This document shows, one piece after another, positions 1-7,261 of a stretch of DNA of 21,240 bases. Position 1 is the first letter of the stretch. Each line of letters starts with the position of its first letter. Source of the DNA: a virus; the IMG/VR virus record IMGVR_UViG_3300032053_011838, positions 1 through 21,240 of that record. The stretch is one strand, 5' to 3'. The position numbers and the translations under genes are program-made. A model generated the notes under the pieces. That model was not told the DNA's origin and did no database searches. It saw only the letters and a list, made by a program, of their open reading frames with translations.

Positions 1-1
1 C

Positions 2-220
2 GGATCGATCCAAGCGTTCCTGTGGCTGGATAGAGAGATGTTTAGTTGCCAACGTCTAGTCTACGGACTTGAGAGACTGTATCTTCAGGAGCCCGTGATT
101 ATAGCAAGGGTTCGGATTGACGATCCTGATCTCCCTGTGGTACAAGGAAGTCCCCACAAACAAGATGCCTATAAGCATGCCAAGTTTTACTTTTGCGCCC
201 ACGTGCGCGAATGGAGGTAA
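2..220 (+). CDS. C-terminal part of an unrecognised protein (start lies outside the window)
   Basis: The frame is open from the first bases of the window to a TAA at 218-220, so this is probably the tail of a gene that begins upstream. The visible 72 or so residues are mixed and soluble-looking, with many aromatic and basic residues near the end (YKHAKFYFCAHVREWR). I recognise no family. An internal ATG at 38 has no convincing ribosome binding site, which favours a truncated longer gene over a 60-residue gene. The stop sits inside the GGAGG site of the next gene, one base before its ATG, which is the usual tight phage spacing and suggests co-transcription. Confidence 0.5.
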   Translation, partial: GSIQAFLWLDREMFSCQRLVYGLERLYLQEPVIIARVRIDDPDLPVVQGSPHKQDAYKHAKFYFCAHVREWR

Positions 221-221
221 T

Positions 222-551
222 ATGTCCGATAACTCGATCCCAATTATTGTAGAAGCAACAGTACTGTTTGAGTTGTTAATGGCCTGTTGCGAGTCCCTAG
301 AGGAGGGTGATGAAGAGGCCGTGTGCCGCGTTTCAGTCGAAACACTTCAAGATGTGCGTATAATCGTATCCGATCATCCGGAACCTGAAGTAGTGGCTGA
401 GACTTTGGCTATTATAGATGTGATTCTAGAAGGAGTTGGAGATGGCAACACATTTGAAGCCCCTTCCGGGGACGTTGTTCTTTGCGACAATACTGTTACT
501 TCTGTTGATCCTAGCCCTAGTACCGACACTGGGCCAGCTGCCGCAACTTGA
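222..551 (+). CDS. Small acidic protein of unknown function
   Basis: The predicted product has 109 residues. I chose the ATG at 222 because a strong GGAGG lies about 5 bases upstream; the frame is open further upstream but without such a site. Residues 1-75 look like amphipathic helices rich in Glu, Asp, Val and Leu (for example LFELLMACCESLEEGDEEAV). The last 35 residues are Ser, Thr, Pro and Asp rich and probably disordered. No catalytic motif is visible and no family is recognised. The disordered tail is encoded by DNA that also encodes the membrane anchor of the next gene in another frame. The tail may therefore be shaped by the overlap rather than by its own function. Confidence 0.6.
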   Translation: MSDNSIPIIVEATVLFELLMACCESLEEGDEEAVCRVSVETLQDVRIIVSDHPEPEVVAETLAIIDVILEGVGDGNTFEAPSGDVVLCDNTVTSVDPSPSTDTGPAAAT

Positions 552-831
552 TCGTAGCATCCACGCCAAGCAGGCCCACACTAATCAGTTATGGTCTGCA
601 GAGAGCATATTAGCCGTAATGACTAATGGGGGTTGTGGTTCTGTGGAGGTATGGCAGTGCCCTGGTGATCGTTACATATATGTGTGTAAGTCGCCTACCA
701 ACCCTAGCAACACTCTTGGTTTGGTAGTAGGACAAACGTCGAACAGGATCGTTACTGGCTACACCGCTCGAACCAGTTTTTGGCTAAAGCGCTTACAAGG
801 TTGCACCCCTATTGCTGGTGGGATGCCTTAG
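442..831 (+). CDS. Membrane-anchored or exported small protein, unknown function
   Basis: The predicted product has 129 residues. The ATG at 442 is preceded by AGGAG with a 6-base gap, better than the TTG six bases upstream. Residues 9-30 form a strongly hydrophobic segment (LFFATILLLLLILALVPTLG), which may be a signal anchor or signal peptide. The remaining 95 or so residues hold four Cys (65, 73, 82, 121), which could form disulfides outside the membrane. Within this part is a compact stretch beginning GGCGSVEVWQCPGDRYIYVC. I do not recognise the family. The gene overlaps the preceding one by 110 bases in the +1 frame. A start at the ATG at 618 would remove both the overlap and the membrane segment, so the N-terminus is the uncertain part. 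Confidence 0.55.
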   Translation: MATHLKPLPGTLFFATILLLLLILALVPTLGQLPQLDRSIHAKQAHTNQLWSAESILAVMTNGGCGSVEVWQCPGDRYIYVCKSPTNPSNTLGLVVGQTSNRIVTGYTARTSFWLKRLQGCTPIAGGMP

Positions 832-855
832 CCGGCACGTCCGCAAAGGAGTAGC

Positions 856-942
856 ATGAGCGACATAAAAGTTCCACAAGTAAAGTATTTCAATTTGTCT
901 GCGTATCAAGTTTTGCGTGGCATGGTTAGGCCACCCAAATGA
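856..942 (+). CDS. 28-residue mini-ORF coupled to the helicase
   Basis: The ATG at 856 follows AAAGGAG at good spacing, and the frame encodes 28 residues ending in TGA at 940-942. That stop overlaps the helicase ATG (939) as ATGA. The helicase itself has only a poor ribosome binding site, so translating this peptide probably delivers ribosomes to the helicase start. The peptide (starting MSDIKVPQVKYFNLSAYQVL) shows no signal peptide, membrane segment or known motif. It could be a true small protein or only a translational-coupling leader; the sequence does not decide between them. Confidence 0.5.
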   Translation: MSDIKVPQVKYFNLSAYQVLRGMVRPPK

Positions 943-2234
943 AGACTCTTTATACTTTCCAACAACAAGCCATTGACAAAATACTACAAACGTCGGGATT
1001 CCTACTTGCAGACGAGTGCGGACTTGGTAAAACCATTACCGCTATCGAAGTAGCTAAACAATCACGTCCCTCGGTTGAGGGATGGAAGGGTTTAGTCGTA
1101 GTGCCGTTGAGTTTGCGCGCTCAGTGGGTGGATGAGTTGGCGCTACAGGATCCTAATACATCTGTAGGGATAAGCAACTATATTCCATGGGACTACACCA
1201 CGTATGCGGGTTGGGTAGTAGCTACCTACTCCGAGTTACAACACGGCCACGTTCACGAATTTACAGGCGTTCTGTGGGACATCATAATTGCTGACGAGGC
1301 ACACCGCGTAAAGAATCGTAAGTCGATTTCGGCGGAAGCCCTCAAGAAAATTCCAGCGGCGAGGCGGCTTGCGTTAACGGGGACTCCTTGGGAACGTTCT
1401 CCGGAAGATGTATGGTCGATTTTGAACTTTACACGCCCAGATGCTTTCGACTCCTACTGGTTGTGGGCTAAGGAATGGCTGGAGTTAGAACCTAACTATT
1501 TCGAGCATTGGCGCTTTGGAGGTCCTAAAGATCCTCAAGAGTTTGGCGAAATGCTTAGCGAGTTCATGCTTCGAAGAACTAAGGTAGAGGTTCGTGAGGA
1601 CATGCCAGAAAAAGTTCTGATTGAGGAACGAGTAGAAATGACACAAGCCCAGGAGGCTCAGTACAAACAGTTCAAAGAAGCTAACGATGTAGTTGTGGAG
1701 GTTGACGCCGAATCCTTCTTTGTGCAAAACGCCCTAACGGCTCTTACTTTAATGCAACGCTTTTCAACGGATCCGACTATGGTAGGGCTAAATGGTGTTT
1801 CAGGAAAGCTCCTTTGGCTAAAGGAATTCTTGGCAGATCACCCAATCGAACGTATAGTTGTTTTCTCAAGGTTCCGCGACGTAATTGAACGCTTGGCAGA
1901 GCAATATAAGGGCGACATGATCATAGGAGGAAGTCGGGGAGATGACTTCATTAATGGCAGGGCACGATTGTTGTTTGGTACCATCGATGCTATGGGTGAA
2001 GGTCTTAACCTGCAAAGCGCAAGCATTGCGATCTTCTTGGATGCTCATTGGAGTTCTACTAAAATGACTCAAGCAATGGATCGCATTCATCGCATTGATA
2101 TTCAAGAGAGTAAGATCATTTACCTACTGCACTCCTGTCGAGAAGATAAACTCGTACTAGACGCTATCGATCATAAGTGGACGGAGGAGCAACTTATTTA
2201 CTACTACATGCGTACTGAGGGGGTTCTTGAATAA
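939..2234 (+). CDS. SNF2/superfamily 2 DNA helicase or translocase
   Basis: The 431-residue product has both RecA-like lobes of the SNF2 family. Lobe 1 has the Q-like FQQQAI (7-12), Walker A DECGLGKT (25-32), the DEAH box (119-122) and TGTP (147-150). The SNF2-typical LRRTK follows at 211-215. Lobe 2 has VVFSRF (307-312), the GEGLNL motif (353-358) and the motif VI arginine finger region QAMDRIHRID (378-387). The protein should use ATP to move along or remodel duplex DNA. It is compact, with no accessory domain, as is common for phage members placed at the head of replication modules. Translation is probably coupled to the mini-ORF through ATGA. Recognition of the family is firm; the exact role, such as fork restart, branch migration or recombination, is inferred. 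Confidence 0.93.
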   Translation: MKTLYTFQQQAIDKILQTSGFLLADECGLGKTITAIEVAKQSRPSVEGWKGLVVVPLSLRAQWVDELALQDPNTSVGISNYIPWDYTTYAGWVVATYSELQHGHVHEFTGVLWDIIIADEAHRVKNRKSISAEALKKIPAARRLALTGTPWERSPEDVWSILNFTRPDAFDSYWLWAKEWLELEPNYFEHWRFGGPKDPQEFGEMLSEFMLRRTKVEVREDMPEKVLIEERVEMTQAQEAQYKQFKEANDVVVEVDAESFFVQNALTALTLMQRFSTDPTMVGLNGVSGKLLWLKEFLADHPIERIVVFSRFRDVIERLAEQYKGDMIIGGSRGDDFINGRARLLFGTIDAMGEGLNLQSASIAIFLDAHWSSTKMTQAMDRIHRIDIQESKIIYLLHSCREDKLVLDAIDHKWTEEQLIYYYMRTEGVLE

Positions 2235-2249
2235 CGGTCTGTATAATAT

Positions 2250-2278
2250 TTGTGTTTTTTACACTATTGTATTATAAT
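2250..2278 (+). promoter_or_regulatory. Candidate sigma-70-like promoter before the nuclease gene
   Basis: This AT-rich gap of 74 bases is the largest in the left module. It holds a perfect TATAAT at 2273-2278, with TTGTGT at 2250-2255 exactly 17 bases upstream as a weak -35. The word TATAATATT occurs twice (2242-2250 and 2273-2281). The site would drive the nuclease, Sak4, SSB and primase genes. AT-rich DNA gives TATAAT by chance fairly often, so this is a suggestion only. Confidence 0.35.
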
Positions 2279-2308
2279 ATTCCTATAGTAAAGGAGCCCA
2301 AAAAAGTC

Positions 2309-3388
2309 ATGACAAGTATCCACATTTCCGATATACGAACATTCCGTAGTTGCCGCCGTAAATGGCAGTGGAGTTCTGGCTTGCAAATGAACCTAGAGCC
2401 GGTGATTCCGTATGTTCCCTTCTTCACTGGAAAGGCTCTGCACGCCGCGTTAGAGTTTTACTACAGAGATGGAGTTCCTCTAGATCAGACCGTCGATAAG
2501 TACCTTCTTTCTGAAAAGGAGAATATGGAGCGGGTCGACGATCTTTGGCCTGCGGAGAAGACTTCCTTTGAAGAGCAGATAGACCTGATTAGGGATATGA
2601 TCTATCACTACAGTTTGTGGCAAGCGCAAGACGAACGTAAGTACGCAGACAAGAATCTCGAATTCATTTCTCTGGAGCAGGGCTTTGAAATTCCGCTCCC
2701 GCTGCCTGACTTTGTTGGGGAGCATCCTGATGCTACGTTAGGAGGTCGGTTTGATGGAATTGTAAAACATAAAGGAACGGGACAGTATTGGATTTGGGAA
2801 ACTAAGACGACTCGTTCCGCTACTGAGCTAACTAGGTCGTTAGTGAATGACGAGCAATGTGGGGTTTATATGTACGCGGCGAGTAAAATGCTTGGAGTCC
2901 CTGTAGTAGGCGTGCTCTACAACATCTTGAGAAAGAAGACCCCTACAGAACCTAAAATGTTACAGAACGGCTCTCTTTCACAAGCACGTAGTATCGACAC
3001 TACCGCATTTCATTACTTGTCGACAATTCGTAGCTGTTTTCCCGACTGGTCGAAAGAGACAATTGAACAGGAATATGGAGAGATGCTGGCCTCGCTACTA
3101 CCGAACGAGGATAAGTTTTTCCTTCGGTATCCCGTACATCGTAGTGATGTTGAAATCAAGATGTTAATGACCAACGTTTATCATACTGCAATAGAGATGA
3201 TGAATCCTCAGTTGGCATTGTATCCTGCCCCGAATTGGTTAAATTGCAACTTCTGCCAGTTTCGCAGTCCGTGTCTAGCTATGAATGCTGGGGGTAACTA
3301 CAGGGTTCTACTAGAAGAAGAGTATCAACATCGTGAGTCGGCAACATCAATGCGTTTGGAGGAAGGTGAAGTATGCGAGATCACCTAA
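2309..3388 (+). CDS. Cas4/RecB-like PD-(D/E)XK exonuclease with Fe-S cluster
   Basis: The product has 359 residues from the ATG at 2309, which has AAAGGAG about 12 bases upstream; the open frame upstream begins with hydrophobic residues and lacks such a site. The PD-(D/E)XK nuclease core is visible in order. It includes His45 in GKALHAALE, Asp149 in GGRFDGIV, Glu164 and Lys166 in WETKT, and the QxxxY motif at 183-187. Cys15 near the N-terminus and Cys313, Cys316 and Cys322 near the C-terminus match the split four-Cys iron-sulfur cluster of AddB and Cas4. It should be a metal-dependent DNA exonuclease that makes ssDNA ends. The neighbouring Sak4-like ATPase and SSB would use these ends for recombination. 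No adjacent Cas genes suggest a CRISPR role. Confidence 0.9.
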   Translation: MTSIHISDIRTFRSCRRKWQWSSGLQMNLEPVIPYVPFFTGKALHAALEFYYRDGVPLDQTVDKYLLSEKENMERVDDLWPAEKTSFEEQIDLIRDMIYHYSLWQAQDERKYADKNLEFISLEQGFEIPLPLPDFVGEHPDATLGGRFDGIVKHKGTGQYWIWETKTTRSATELTRSLVNDEQCGVYMYAASKMLGVPVVGVLYNILRKKTPTEPKMLQNGSLSQARSIDTTAFHYLSTIRSCFPDWSKETIEQEYGEMLASLLPNEDKFFLRYPVHRSDVEIKMLMTNVYHTAIEMMNPQLALYPAPNWLNCNFCQFRSPCLAMNAGGNYRVLLEEEYQHRESATSMRLEEGEVCEIT

Positions 3389-3552
3389 ACGTTCGCAACT
3401 TGCAAATGCTTGTGCTATACATATTTGTGTTCTTTTTGTGCATTGCGGTAGTTATCATAGTAGGGGTTATTTTTGCTCCTCCGCAGTCCATCGTATCTAC
3501 TTTTTACGACAGACCGCCTGCAATGCAGTGTTTTCACGACCACCGACTTTGA
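3373..3552 (+). CDS. 59-residue single-span membrane protein
   Basis: The ATG at 3373 overlaps the end of the nuclease gene by 16 bases and is preceded by GGAGGAAGGTGA. The frame runs 59 residues to TGA at 3550-3552. Residues 13-34 form one hydrophobic helix (MLVLYIFVFFLCIAVVIIVG), with a short basic N-terminus and a polar C-terminus of about 24 residues. The topology is probably N-in. A longer frame over the same DNA (3333-3560) has no membrane segment or good ribosome site and looks spurious. The function is unknown. Its place between recombination genes might mean a membrane tether for replication, but nothing in the sequence proves it. Confidence 0.6.
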   Translation: MRDHLNVRNLQMLVLYIFVFFLCIAVVIIVGVIFAPPQSIVSTFYDRPPAMQCFHDHRL

Positions 3553-3569
3553 TTCCATAAGGAGACATA

Positions 3570-4376
3570 ATGGCTAAACGATACGCGTTTCAAGACGAAA
3601 AGCTGAAGGCTCTTTTCTATGGACAACCAGGAACTGGAAAAACCCGACTAGCGGCAACCGCGGCGTTGGAACCTCGTATGGGACGAGTACTAATGCTCGA
3701 AGCTTTTGGTAATCCCATTTCTATCAAAGACTACCCAACCAAACCAGATATTATTACGATCGATCAGATGAGTGATTTTAACGCGCCATACAGATGGCTA
3801 TCTGATGGGCAGGACCCCAAAGATCCTTTTGTGGAGGAGTTCGGTCTTACGCCTCCCTACTCTACTTTGATTGTTGACGGCCTTACTGAAGTGCAACGAT
3901 TTGTAGTACGAAAGGTATCAGGTGTTGACTACGTTGGTCCTGGAGATCTTACTGGGGCTTTGGGCCGTCAAGGCTTCGGCCAGTTGTTGGGAACCATGCT
4001 CAACTGGGCTGTCAACTACATTCAGTTGGACTTGCATATAATTATAACGTGTCTAGAAGCGATTCAAACAGATGCTTCTACAGGCATAGCACACCGCCAT
4101 CCTCTAATATGGGGTCAATCAGGCAACGAGATCGCTGGCTATGCTTTTCTAGTTGGACGCATAACAAACAATCTTGTAGGCGAAAGATTATTGCTACAAG
4201 AGGCGCGCGATCCTGTTCGTGATGACACCGTCGCTGTAGCGTTTTTCAAAGAAACTCCCACATACTATGCAAAAGATCAATACCACATGCCAGTTACGCA
4301 TGTGACTAATCCCACTATAGGTAAGATTCTTGACTTAATTGATCAGAGCAAGAGCGAACCTACCCCCAAATCCTAA
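3570..4376 (+). CDS. Sak4-like RecA-fold ATPase (AAA_24-type) for ssDNA recombination
   Basis: The 268-residue protein starts at an ATG with AAGGAG upstream. It has Walker A GQPGTGKT (18-25) and a Walker B strand STLIVDG ending at Asp103. It keeps only the RecA core, as in phage Sak4 and related AAA_24 ATPases. These proteins bind ssDNA and promote single-strand annealing together with a phage SSB. The next gene is a DUF669-like SSB and the gene before the small membrane ORF is an exonuclease, which matches the exonuclease, recombinase and SSB trio of phage recombination. Its last codons contain one arm of the inverted repeat at 4333-4353. I am confident in the fold and less so in the exact subfamily. 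Confidence 0.82.
   Translation: MAKRYAFQDEKLKALFYGQPGTGKTRLAATAALEPRMGRVLMLEAFGNPISIKDYPTKPDIITIDQMSDFNAPYRWLSDGQDPKDPFVEEFGLTPPYSTLIVDGLTEVQRFVVRKVSGVDYVGPGDLTGALGRQGFGQLLGTMLNWAVNYIQLDLHIIITCLEAIQTDASTGIAHRHPLIWGQSGNEIAGYAFLVGRITNNLVGERLLLQEARDPVRDDTVAVAFFKETPTYYAKDQYHMPVTHVTNPTIGKILDLIDQSKSEPTPKS
4333..4353 (+). repeat. Left arm of a 21-nt inverted repeat bracketing the SSB gene
   Basis: This stretch, inside the last codons of the ATPase gene, matches the reverse complement of 4846-4866 at 20 of 21 positions. The only mismatch is at 4338. The core 4339-4353 (TTGATCAGAGCAAGA) is exact. The two arms enclose 492 bases that hold the whole DUF669-like gene. Confidence 0.85.
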
Positions 4377-4406
4377 CCCCCTATCCTGAATTGGAGAACC
4401 CTAACT

Positions 4407-4826
4407 ATGCCAAGTATTGATTTCTCAGCTGTACAAGGTCTTGAGCCGTTACCAGTTGGTAGATATCCTGCCACTGTCATATCGGCTGTCGAAGGCCTGT
4501 CCAAAGCCGGCAATCCGAAGATTGATTTGCAATGGAAGATTGCTAGCGGCAAGTACGAAGGGCGGATCGTTTTTGATTCGCTAGTGTTCACTCCCCAAAC
4601 CCTGTTTCGCGTGAAAGGTTCCCTGGTGGGTCTGGGCTTCCCGAAGAACTTCAAAGGGAATGTCGGCCCCCAGGACCTTGTTGGTAAGAATGCCGAGTTG
4701 GTGCTCGACATCGAGGCTAGTACCCAGCTTGATGAATCTACCGGCGAGCCTTATCCGCCACGCAACCGCGTAAAGAAAATTAAGTCGCTGACCTCTCCTT
4801 CATCCGCTCCTAGCGGCAAGAAGTAG
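4407..4826 (+). CDS. DUF669-like phage ssDNA-binding protein
   Basis: The predicted 139-residue protein has the layout of the DUF669 group. It starts with a short N-terminal strand and PVGRYPATVISA. Alternating beta strands follow with GNPKIDLQWKIASGKYEGR (35-53), typical of this OB-like SSB group. It ends with a Ser, Pro and Lys rich tail after NRVKKI. Such proteins coat phage ssDNA and work with Sak-type annealing proteins, and the gene directly upstream encodes one. GGAG lies upstream of the ATG. By hand count, 360 coding bases (4441-4800) give 52-53% G+C against about 46-47% in sampled parts of the flanking genes. The gene is also enclosed by an inverted repeat. The family call rests on pattern memory, not a search. 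Confidence 0.68.
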   Translation: MPSIDFSAVQGLEPLPVGRYPATVISAVEGLSKAGNPKIDLQWKIASGKYEGRIVFDSLVFTPQTLFRVKGSLVGLGFPKNFKGNVGPQDLVGKNAELVLDIEASTQLDESTGEPYPPRNRVKKIKSLTSPSSAPSGKK

Positions 4827-4845
4827 AAGAAGCAGTAGGTTTCAA

Positions 4846-4866
4846 TCTTGCTCTGATCAACTAAGT
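4846..4866 (-). repeat. Right arm of the 21-nt inverted repeat bracketing the SSB gene
   Basis: This arm lies in the 50-base gap between the SSB and primase genes and ends 10 bases before the primase ATG. It pairs with 4333-4353 at 20 of 21 positions, with one A/C mismatch. In the transcript the two arms could form a long stem that loops out the SSB message. The rest of the gap (4827-4876) holds only the weak primase ribosome site near 4865-4870. Confidence 0.85.
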
Positions 4867-4876
4867 TAGGAATCTA

Positions 4877-7261
4877 ATGACCCCTCAAGAATTCCTCGAA
4901 CAATTTACCTTCGGGGGCCTACTAACAGTCGCTATAGGCCCTCCTACAGCCAGGCGCTACTTTAACGCTGACGACCTCAGTACTTTGACAGTACCTCCAG
5001 ATGTCGATGTGTATTTCGGACCTGCTATGTGCAAAACGGCGGGGGCTGAAAAGAAAGACGTTTTGGGTACTAAAGTGTTGTGGGTTGATGTTGACGACGT
5101 TGGCAAGCCTCTGTGCACTCTTACGCCTTCCATAGCTGTGTTTAGCGGTCATGGGTGGCATTTGTATTGGATTTTAGCGGAACCGCTTCTCGACGTTGAT
5201 ACGATCGAAGCTTTGAACAAGACGCTAATGGACGATGTTCATACCGGTGGCGACTCCTGTTGGAACTGTAATAGAGTTTTACGTGTTCCCGGTACAACGA
5301 ACACCAAAGAAGAAGGAAAGCCTATTAGCGTAGAGCTTCGAAATTGGCGTCCTGGCTTAATCTATACCCCTCAAGAGATCGGTGTTATTGGACGTCTCAA
5401 TAAACAAGACAAGCACAAGATAACGACAGGTGATCGAAGAGGGTTTCGTTCACGAAGTGAACGTGATTGGGCTATTTTAACTGCACTCGTAGTAGCTGGA
5501 GCTGCTGACGAACTGATTCACAAAATCTTCGCAGAACACCCTTGTGGCGACAAGGCAAAGGAAAATGATCATTATCTTCCACACACAATAGAAGCTATAC
5601 GTGCAAAAGATTTGACTCCTGTAGAAGGAGATGACATTGTAGAACGTGACGACGGCTACTACGTTCCTGCACGTAAGGGATTCAAACGCATAAGTACTTT
5701 TTTGTTTGACCCGTTGTACTTGTTGGATGGATCTTCTTTCGGAGCAGCAGATGCCCTTGTAGGCGATGTAAGTGCTGAGGGTTTTGAGTGGCTCGGAGTT
5801 ACTTTTAGTAGAAGCGCCTTCACGTCTGTAAATAAGTTAGACAAGGAAGCTCCTGTAGCGGCGTGGCAGTTTCTGGGACACGATGATGAACTTCGTAGGT
5901 TACTTCCCTACTTTCTACAAAAGCTAAAGGGGAGGGGCCTACCTAAGATCGCCGCCACCCCGGTACTCGGATTACACAACATTAAGGGTGCTTGGCGTTT
6001 CTTGGGAACTAATCAAGCCTTAAGCGATACTCAATTGTGGGAACAGTATCAAGGTCCTATATGTTGGCTTCCCAGTCAAAAAGAACACCCGGAGCTTGAT
6101 TTGACCGTTCAAACAACTCCAGATGAGATTTTGCGAGTTGCGAAGAGTTTACCTTTATTGAATGAGCCAGGTACAATTTGGCCTATGATTGGTTGGTATA
6201 CCGCTTCTTGTTTGAAGCCTTGGTTTGAAGCACATAATTATAGGTTTCCAATACTCAACGTATCAGGTACAAAAGGTTCAGGCAAGACGTCGTTGATACA
6301 AAGAGTATTTATGCCGCTAATGGGCCAAACAAACCCTAAAACGTACGACGCAGGTACTACGAAGTTTATCATATTGTGTTTGTTGGGAGCAACGAATGCG
6401 GTACCAATTGCGTTTAGTGAATTTCGATATGGCTCAGTTGAAAACTTTATTCGGTTCATTCTCTTAGCCTACGATACAGGTCACGATCCGAGAGGTCGAG
6501 GAGACCAGACCACCGTAGATTATCCCCTATCCGCTCCCTTCAGTGTAGATGGAGAGGATCTTATCGATGATCCTGCGGCAAGAGAGCGAATAGTGGTGGC
6601 CCAGTTGCATCCAGAGGTCATTGACGAAGGTACAGTAGCTTATACAACCTTCCAGGAGCTTAGAAACAACATGCCTAAGTACTTCGGGGGGTACATGATA
6701 CAGGAAATTCTTAAATTGGAACCCCTGTTAGTTGATTTGCTATCCCGGGCTCGTACTGAAGTATTTGAGGCCTTCCCAGCAAAGCTTCCTGACAGGGTAC
6801 GTAACAACCATGTAGTTACTTATCTGGGCGTGCTTTTATGGTGTCGTATTTTAGGTGTCAATCCTCCTCCAGCTTCCGTAATGGAACGAAGCATCGCGTC
6901 TGTGTTTAACATCAAGTCTGGCAGAGCAAGAACTCTTGCAGATGCTATGGTTGAAGACCTTATAAATGGAATAGCACAAGGATTTGCCCATCTAAACTAC
7001 GTATATGATAACACCACAAACACTGTTTGGTTCCAGTTGGCGCCAGCACACACTTGGTGGATTACATCCAGGCGACGTCAAGGCCGTGGCAGTCTCGAGC
7101 GGGATGCTATCCGAGCTCAGCTCAAAGAAGCCCCTTACTCGGTCGAGCCTCATGTCATGAACGACGCCTGGATGTATGGCGTTGACCTGCAAGTGGCTGT
7201 GGATAACGGGCTTGACGTTCCTTCGAAAATATCGGACAATACCTTTGTAGTGAGAATGTAA
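4877..7261 (+). CDS. Primase-polymerase/helicase replication protein
   Basis: The 794-residue protein combines an archaeo-eukaryotic primase domain with a C-terminal ATPase. The primase domain shows the metal-binding DVD at 71-73, the SGHGWH nucleotide motif at 90-95, and NRVLRVPGTTN at 132-142, as in RepB/PrimPol-type phage primases. Residues 190-245 look like the PriCT-type helical linker. The ATPase has Walker A GTKGSGKT (464-471) followed by an acidic strand ending at Glu515, which could serve as Walker B. The protein would prime and unwind DNA at the phage fork, working with the downstream DNA polymerase. It is a normal size for a PrimPol-helicase fusion. The TAA stop overlaps the ATG of the next gene (TAATG). 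Helicase subfamily (SF3-like or other) cannot be settled by eye. Confidence 0.85.
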   Translation: MTPQEFLEQFTFGGLLTVAIGPPTARRYFNADDLSTLTVPPDVDVYFGPAMCKTAGAEKKDVLGTKVLWVDVDDVGKPLCTLTPSIAVFSGHGWHLYWILAEPLLDVDTIEALNKTLMDDVHTGGDSCWNCNRVLRVPGTTNTKEEGKPISVELRNWRPGLIYTPQEIGVIGRLNKQDKHKITTGDRRGFRSRSERDWAILTALVVAGAADELIHKIFAEHPCGDKAKENDHYLPHTIEAIRAKDLTPVEGDDIVERDDGYYVPARKGFKRISTFLFDPLYLLDGSSFGAADALVGDVSAEGFEWLGVTFSRSAFTSVNKLDKEAPVAAWQFLGHDDELRRLLPYFLQKLKGRGLPKIAATPVLGLHNIKGAWRFLGTNQALSDTQLWEQYQGPICWLPSQKEHPELDLTVQTTPDEILRVAKSLPLLNEPGTIWPMIGWYTASCLKPWFEAHNYRFPILNVSGTKGSGKTSLIQRVFMPLMGQTNPKTYDAGTTKFIILCLLGATNAVPIAFSEFRYGSVENFIRFILLAYDTGHDPRGRGDQTTVDYPLSAPFSVDGEDLIDDPAARERIVVAQLHPEVIDEGTVAYTTFQELRNNMPKYFGGYMIQEILKLEPLLVDLLSRARTEVFEAFPAKLPDRVRNNHVVTYLGVLLWCRILGVNPPPASVMERSIASVFNIKSGRARTLADAMVEDLINGIAQGFAHLNYVYDNTTNTVWFQLAPAHTWWITSRRRQGRGSLERDAIRAQLKEAPYSVEPHVMNDAWMYGVDLQVAVDNGLDVPSKISDNTFVVRM

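Noticed and set aside
100-130. tRNA-like GGGTTCGGATT stretch
   Set aside because: No matching acceptor or anticodon arms can be formed around it.
3333-3560. 75-residue frame over the small membrane gene
   Set aside because: It has no good ribosome site and no coherent composition. The frame starting at 3373 has both a site and a clear membrane helix.
5447-5463. 7-bp hairpin in the primase gene, with similar short ones at 10160-10178 and 8400-8420
   Set aside because: Stems of 6-7 bp are expected by chance several times in 21 kb, and these lie in coding sequence without T tracts.
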